DNA from: Heliopora coerulea
Taxonomy: Eukaryota > Cnidaria > Anthozoa > Scleralcyonacea > Helioporidae
DNA: 64,000 nucleotides
Reading direction: 5' to 3'
NCBI GenBank assembly: GCA_030142905.1
Contig: JASJOG010000249.1
Coordinates: 310,001-374,000, forward strand
Each line of letters begins with the position of its first letter. The stretch's first letter is position 1. This document shows, one piece after another, positions 57,449 through 64,000 of this stretch. The position numbers and the translations under genes were made by a program. Below the pieces are notes generated by a model. It was not told the origin of the DNA, ran no database searches, and was given only the letters and a program-made list of their open reading frames with translations.

Positions 57449-60400
57449 ATTTTAAACCCAATATGTCACCCAAAAACCACAAGAAAACTTGTAATTAAAC
57501 CACCACTTTAACAAAAGAACCTCCTTTCCTACGTCAATCATCTAAGGTTTCAGTCACGTTTGGCAGAGCAGAGCACTAGATATGTAGAGTCGCCATTTTC
57601 ACTCCCAGCTGGAGGCCAAACAGGTGCATTTCTCGCAAATGGTCCCGGTTGGATATTAAAGTCTTGTCCACACGAGCAGGATTTTCGCAGCAAGTTTTTC
57701 GGTGAGCATTTTCGTTTGCTAGTATATGTGAGAAAATTTGCCGGAATTTCATGGGATAAATGCATTTGCTGAAAAACTGACGCGCCAGTTTTTATGTGGC
57801 AAAGAAAAAATGTCATATGTGAAAGTTTTTTTGTGTACACGACCCGTCACAGAAAATTTGCCACATACTCAGGCGTTGGCAGTGGCTTTTTCGGTTTTGT
57901 CTCCACTGTTCATAGTCATTTCTGGTGCAGAGGCAAACGAGTTTTCAACATAGCATTTTCTGTCTGTATACACGAGAAAATATCTTTGTCACAGAAAACT
58001 TACCAGAGAAAATTTGCTCGTATGGATTACGCTTAACATGGTTGATTCGGACACTCAAAAATTTACTTTCACTTCATGACTTCTGAAGAATATGATTAAT
58101 CCAGTGAAGTCTCAGAACGTAGTGCTGCATTGGTGGGGAAACCGAAAGCAGGAATTTTGCCCAAGAGAAGTAGCCGTATGCGACGATCGCTTCGTCTAAA
58201 CGGGCCCTGATGCTGCTGCAGTAAAAATTTAAGCCCGCCGGACACAAGAAATATCCCAGCTTCTTGCAAAGAACTGTACAGTGTGCGGTAGCTTGCGATG
58301 AAACTCCTTTTACATGCAACAAACATCGCATCGATCAAACATGTTTGATTTTTTCGCTTCCATTAGCAACTGTATACATTTACATCCTGTCGCAAAGGTG
58401 TGCGCATTTGTGGCACTGCGATGATTAAAACCACAATAAGGGAATAAGAGAAATTTCATTAAAAAAAATGGCGTCTATAGTATGGACGCCAGAAAAAGAA
58501 GAGTTGGTATTAAGAATTGTCGTATGCGTGAGTGGCTTTTGAGCAACGAAACAGAAATCGCATGCGATCAGGCGACTGCGACTAAATAACACAGGTGTGT
58601 GGTGGGCTTAAGGGCTTGTGTTTATGAGTCGGCTGTTTCTTTCATCAAGGTCTTATCATGACAGTACAATAAACTCGAGATGACATTGAAAAGCTACATT
58701 GGTTTAGTTTGGATGCAAACAAAGTCGAAAGTTAATCTGAATTACCTATGACGAACGTAGAAAGATTCTCGTCGCAAGAGTCACCTCATATAATCAGCGA
58801 CTTCCACGAATCAATCGATTTCTCGTGCAATGTGATTTGCATTACGAATATATCGTCGCTAAAAATCATTTAACAACCAACACTAAAAATACTGCAAATA
58901 GCCAAAGGGTACAATAAATAGCCGAACAGTAATATAAATTACCGAACGGTGACCAAGTTAATGACTTTCCCCCTCTGAGATGACCACTTTTAAAGCACTT
59001 TGAAAACAGTTCGATAACCAGAGGACCCATCGACGAACATATGCTCCATTTATTAATTTTGACATCGACATATTTCCTTTGTAAAGATCATCAGCTTTCG
59101 CTCAATTCTAGCCTTGTTTAATGGCCTAAATATAGCTCTCTTTGAGATAAGTTGTTTTGAGAACCAAGTGTCCAGTTGCGGAACTTTTGCTTGTTTAATC
59201 ATCTTCGACATCCGCAAACAATATTTATACAGTTTTAGAACAGTTTTGCAAAGACTTTCAGTTTTATATTAGTCTTACCATAGATAGCTGAATTAATGGC
59301 TTTAACGTTACATGTATAAATACTTCGTTAACTTAAACAACCTTTTCCATAACTTTAATTATCTTCCTCAACCTCGGTCTAATACTTCTTATAAATTCAA
59401 TAACCTTATCTATGATACACGCATTAACTTTAACATACTTCATATAACAAAGGCAATATTCGTAACTTCTTATTGTAACTGGAACCTTTTATTCAAAGTT
59501 CGGTCATTACCCTGCTCAACTTTGGATCTACGAAATGTCGCCTTTCCGTGGCGTTTTTCGGACGACTTGAACTTTCGCAACTGAAGCTGGAAAACAAAAA
59601 TTTGCAATATCAAAAACATATTTGGTGAACGAAGTTTCGACATCACCGTATAAAATCATTTCTAAGTTCAAATGGGAAGATTTATATGTTACGATTAACT
59701 GTTGAAAGGTATGCATATGATACAACAATATCGGTGTGGGATAAGATGAACTGCAAACAAGAGCATTATCATAATGATGAGTATTGTTATGTAGGTGTGA
59801 AACGGTACAACTTATAATCACTATTGCCGTGATGGTAAGATTAAAAGTCGTCGGCAAGTTGCTGGAAACTTTATTAAAAAAAAACAAAAATAGTTATTTG
59901 TTTCGGCTTAAACCAAATATTCGACCAACAAAATTTTTCTTTTCATCGTCACCTTTGACCAGGAAACATCATTTTACAAGTATTCGGGCAGCTTTGCAAC
60001 GATTTTCACTTTTCTCAAAGCTCTAGCTTTAGATAATTGAGTCAAAGGCTTTGAATTTCCGAGATAAGCCACTTTGAAGCATTTTGAACGGACAATATGT
60101 GGGCGTTTGTCGACGTTGGCAGACGTTCCGATATTGTCGGATTGTACTTGGTGTGTAACACCGATCTCTTTCAAGCACATTATCAGCAATGGTGGCTTAA
60201 CGCATAGCCAGCAGATACGTTGAACTTCAACTTTAGCTCTCTAACTTAGTCTCGGTTGCTTATTGCATGGTTAGAGAATCTCACCGGCCATCTCAATCAC
60301 ATTGTAGAATATCGTGGCTGCCGCATAGGACGCACACGTGTAACATTCGCCTCACTTTGACAAAAGTTTTAACAAAAAACTACCTATCGATCAACTTTTG

Positions 60401-60570
60401 CTTGTTTTATCACATTTTACCGAAGAACATCACTTTTAAAGCATTAGAATCAAATCGTGGGGAAGACCCCCACATTGGGAAAAGTTTCCAGAGATCGTTC
60501 TGAGTTTATTTCAGAATCATCTTCACGGTAAAACGAAGACGAAATTAGACCACTAGTCAACTAGAAAAGT

Positions 60571-60643
60571 TGACTTGATAGCTCAATTGGTACAGCAGCG
60601 GTCTGGATACCCGAACATGCAAGTTCGAATCCTGCTCAAGTCA
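60571..60643 (+). tRNA. tRNA-like gene or SINE head, unit 2
   Basis: Counterpart of 23,515-23,587 with the same 7-bp acceptor stem, A box and B box. One base differs near the 3' end. Confidence 0.45.
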
Positions 60644-61322
60644 AATTTTCTTGTTAATTATACCAGTGCCGGTTAATCATGAAATTCTTCATTGTTTTGA
60701 GTTATCAACCAAAAATACGCAACATACACACTTAGGGAGCCAAGAATAGTTCGGGTTATAAATGTCAAAAGAGGTGTTCTAGGTACGGAATCGCAAGTCA
60801 AAATGAACTAATTGACACTGGACCGTTCAGTCGCTAAGATAAAACCACAGAGATCATATATCAACTAGAGAAGACACGATAGCTAAAAAGTAATGAATGA
60901 ATATGGAAGCATTTTACCACAAATTCAGCCACATACCTTTTCTTTTCATGAGATATTTTGCTGAACGGCTAATTGGGTTTGGAATTGCACGTGATTGTTC
61001 GCATTATAATGAGAACTTTCCATCTTTTGAAACTAGACTCTTGAGAATGGGGCCCCTGAGCCTTTCTGGACAATTGCCCCAAGTGCCCCTGCATAAATCT
61101 GGCACTGATAATGAAACATACTACAGAGTAGTAGAGTACGTGGTGATGTGTCGAGTTTTGTTAATGAAAGTAATGGCAGAATTTTCTTGGTTAGAACTTT
61201 CCCGTTCTTGGAAAATAAACGCCTCTACTCAAATGAACACCCCTCTAAAAGTGCAGAAATCTAATATATACCCATGGTGTTTATCTAGAAAAATACAGGA
61301 TACAGTATGTACACGTGCATAC

Positions 61323-61506
61323 CTTTTCTTTCTTCTTTTGTCCATTTGAAAACCCGAACAACTCGATCCGTTGAGCCAATAACTAATTCCATTTCCCCAT
61401 CTCCATCTACGTCTGCCACAAGAGCTGTTTTGCTGTTTGTGGGTAAAGATTGATGGTAAGTGGCAACATCAAATCCTCCATCTACCACAGTCCATTCTTT
61501 GCATTC
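61323..61506 (-). CDS. ITFG2: ITFG2 FG-GAP exon, copy 2 (intact)
   Basis: Counterpart of 24,266-24,449 with an uninterrupted frame. It carries the DVDGDGEMELV calcium-binding-type loop and the DRVVRVFKW block. Acceptor at 61,507-61,508 and donor GTATGC at 61,321-61,322 are canonical. It has 61 codons plus one base, which does not match the phase-0 start of the exon at 40,516-40,737. A short exon within the 20.6-kb intron, or an alternative donor, must restore the frame. Upstream exons lie beyond the window. Confidence 0.82.
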
Positions 61507-61733
61507 CTAGCATTAGATATTTAAACAAAAACGAAAGAAATAAATTATCAACAAATTAAAAGGCAAATGAATGAATTCCTTATAAACTGCCAGGTGAAGT
61601 ATCTGACATAGTTTGACACTGCTCCTGAGCTTAAATACTTTTGAGATACAGTAACTTAAAAAAACACAACTCATGACCATGGATCATAAGCACTTAATCC
61701 AACTTTTAAGCTGAAGTAAGGTGACCATACTAT

Positions 61734-62113
61734 CAGTGGTGGTTTCATGGGGGCTGCAGCTGGAGGGCCTTGGCCCTCAAATTCAAACATTGGCTGTGAC
61801 CATTGGTCCATGGCAACACTTGTCAACATATACAGTGATTATGTATGGGAAACTAAAGTTGAATGGAAGGTTAAGACTCATAATCAAAATTAAGGTGAAA
61901 TAAGTGAATGAAAATGTATTTTGCTATTTTGATTTGAGCAACATCACACAACTGATGCATTATGTGAACTGTAATCTGAGCCCTAAATAATTTGTTTCCA
62001 GCATGAAAAATATAAATATGAACATCCAATTTGTTTCATTTTCAAGTAATGCTTCACTATTATGCAAAACCACTACTGCCCCCTACATTTTTCAAATCCT
62101 AAAACTGCCATTG
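61734..62113. mobile_element. hAT-type MITE, unit 2
   Basis: Same insertion with CATACTAT flanks at 61,726-61,733 and 62,114-62,121. Confidence 0.85.
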
Positions 62114-64000
62114 CATACTATGTCAAATTAATGGTTGTAATGGTCCAGAGCAATTCTGATTGAATCAAAACACTGCACTATATTACAGATATCATGTCAA
62201 TATAGTCTGAAATGGGTTTTTTATGCATCCAAGAAACACAACTGTCCATTCAAAATGAAGATTTTGTTCTTTTTTAGGAGTCCATGGACCATAAAAAGTT
62301 GCCCTCTTTTTCATCCAGTTAAAAGTTTAACAAATTTAAAAAGCACTTTCATTAGTTCTCTTGTTTGCCAAATTTTGATCACAAAACTTACTTTTTCATT
62401 AAATTAATGATCTCAACCTATAGCAACCCATTTCTTCTGAAGCAAGTGTTAAGCCATTCTTGTCCCAGACTGCATTTATTATTCTGGTCTGAGTCAAGTC
62501 CAAGAATTTTGTTTATCAGAGGGAAATGGGCATTTGTGGGCAGTCTGATCTGTATGAATGGGTTACAAGCAATTCAATATGCTAGATAACAAACTTACAG
62601 TTGTAAAAGCTACAGCAACTGTCAGATGTGATTACAACTACATGTTGAACTTTTTATAACATTGTACAATGCCATGGCATAGGATTAGCAAGCCAAATTA
62701 ACCCTGATCCTTTTATTAAATTACTATTAATTTTTTTAAACATCTAAAGTTCAGTGTAACTTTCAACCTATCCATCAACTTCATAAATTAGGCAATTCTC
62801 AATATAATTCTCAAAATTGGCCTGGGTGAGCATAACCAGATCCTGCATTCCCTCCAGGAATTATGAAACTTAAGGTACCCTACTTTAGGTAGACAAGATG
62901 GCATTTTGGCAAAGTCAGGGACACTTTCTTTCAGTCATAGACACTTTAATTTATTACTACATACATGCAAAACAATGTTGAGGATTTTTGACAAGTTATT
63001 GGCAGCACAACAGCATGCCAGGAGTTTACTGTTATTAGCACAGCAGTACACAAACTTTTTCAAAAGCAGGCATGGCAGGTTGCTACCCTGAAGTTGCCTA
63101 ACGGAAACACTGAGACTCACAACCAGGCCACAACACATGCTTTTCAGGACTGTAGCTGAGGCAACAAGTAGGGCAGTTGCTCCCAATTTTTTTGCAGATC
63201 AAGTTCTTAAAGGTTGGTTTATTTGTGAGGTACAAAATTGTGTATCTTCAAAAATATTGAATAAATTCAAGTAAATTTTGTTACCAGAAGGGTATACAGT
63301 ACACCAAATTTCTATGCAGTTTTTGGCTTGACAAGATTTCTATGGATTTATGGCTTTCTTTCCTGTCATGTATATTGAAAGATATTACTTGTTTTCCTGC
63401 CAGTTGTTTGCTGTAGTTTTCTTTTTGGTGTGTTGCACACATTGTCTTAATAGTAATGCAAATAGAATTGTGGCTGTAGGAAGCTTGTAATTGTACACAA
63501 TGTCAAAGCAGGTCCTATTTTATTTTGGTAGCATGATTTAAATTTGTTCAAGCCATTGAGCCTCAGAATAGTGCCAGATTTGTTCCTAATAAATCTGGGG
63601 GCTCCTTTGAGAACTAGCAGTCTACAGCTGCCTCACTTCACTTTTTGCTTCCTTGCTACAGCCCTGCATTTCCTTTGGCTTCTTGGATGTTTAATCCAGA
63701 CCTGCTCTGTGGACCATGGAGACAAAATTTTAAGGAGTCAAATGGTTAACCCTTTCATCCCTCCTACTGGCCATCTTTGATTAAGGCATTAACACAAATA
63801 GTAACACCCAAACCTTAACAAAAAAATCCTTTCCAACATTAACCACTGAGAAGCAACGGTGCACTTTAGGATAGGCATTAGCCCTAGGTATTTAAGAGTT
63901 AATCAATATCTTCTTAACCCATTAAGGGGCATAGGCCTATTTTACGCTGGCTAATGGCAGATGATTTAATTTACTTGTCACAGGGATGAGCCCTGCATGT

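Larger units (their letters stand above)
37807..64000 (+). repeat. Right copy (unit 2) of the large direct repeat
   Basis: Collinear with 1-26,899. This copy alone carries a 158-bp hAT-type insertion (42,649-42,806) and lacks the unit 1 hairpin. The homologous sequence still continues at the last base of the window, so the full repeat is longer than 26 kb. Confidence 0.95.

Noticed and set aside
60897..61349. 150-codon plus-strand open frame
   Set aside because: The unit 1 counterpart is frame-disrupted. The end overlaps the ITFG2 exon antisense, and there is no known motif.

Overview
The window is animal nuclear DNA, most likely from a cnidarian (stony coral or sea anemone). It is AT-rich, its genes have introns, and it is crowded with young DNA transposons (PIF/Harbinger, hAT, Tc1, a TTAA-target family), Penelope-like retroelement pieces with hammerhead-like cores, CR1/L2-type LINE tails and tRNA-derived SINEs. 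No bacterial-style operon, rRNA or CRISPR is present. The host assignment is inference.

The dominant structure is a long direct repeat. Positions 1-26,899 align almost base for base with about 37,807-64,000 (offset about 37.7-37.9 kb, falling to about 37.1 kb after a 769-bp insertion present only in the left copy). Both copies run off the window. This is either a true tandem duplication of at least 26 kb or two haplotypes joined end to end in the assembly; the sequence alone cannot decide.

The recognised conserved gene is ITFG2 (FG-GAP repeat protein, KICSTOR subunit), on the minus strand. Unit 2 shows three exons: 61,323-61,506, 40,516-40,737 and the terminal exon 36,861-37,520. Unit 1 repeats the first two (24,266-24,449 and 2,805-3,026); its terminal exon would lie left of the window. 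The unit 1 copy has an in-frame stop near the end of its first visible exon. About 20 kb of repeat-rich sequence separates these exons. The N-terminal exons were not found.

Inside that 20-kb interval, on the same strand, each unit has an intact single-exon gene for a 94-residue secreted cysteine-rich peptide (9,684-9,968 and 47,552-47,836), with a TATA box and a poly(A) signal. Each unit also has a decayed paralogue of it (about 17,932-18,138 and 55,018-55,224). The two intact genes encode the same signal and propeptide (one silent change in about 195 nt). Their roughly 30-residue mature region differs at 12 nucleotides in 10 codons, all amino-acid changing. The two pseudogenes, duplicated at the same time, are identical over that stretch. 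This is the pattern expected of a venom or antimicrobial peptide under diversifying selection, and it is the main discovery of the window.

From about 24.5 to 30.55 kb (and from 61.5 kb onward) the sequence is almost devoid of CpG, with sharp edges. This suggests an ancestral methylated gene body next to the unmethylated, repeat-filled interval. The rest (31-36.8 kb) holds LINE remnants, a possible plus-strand exon and no recognised gene.
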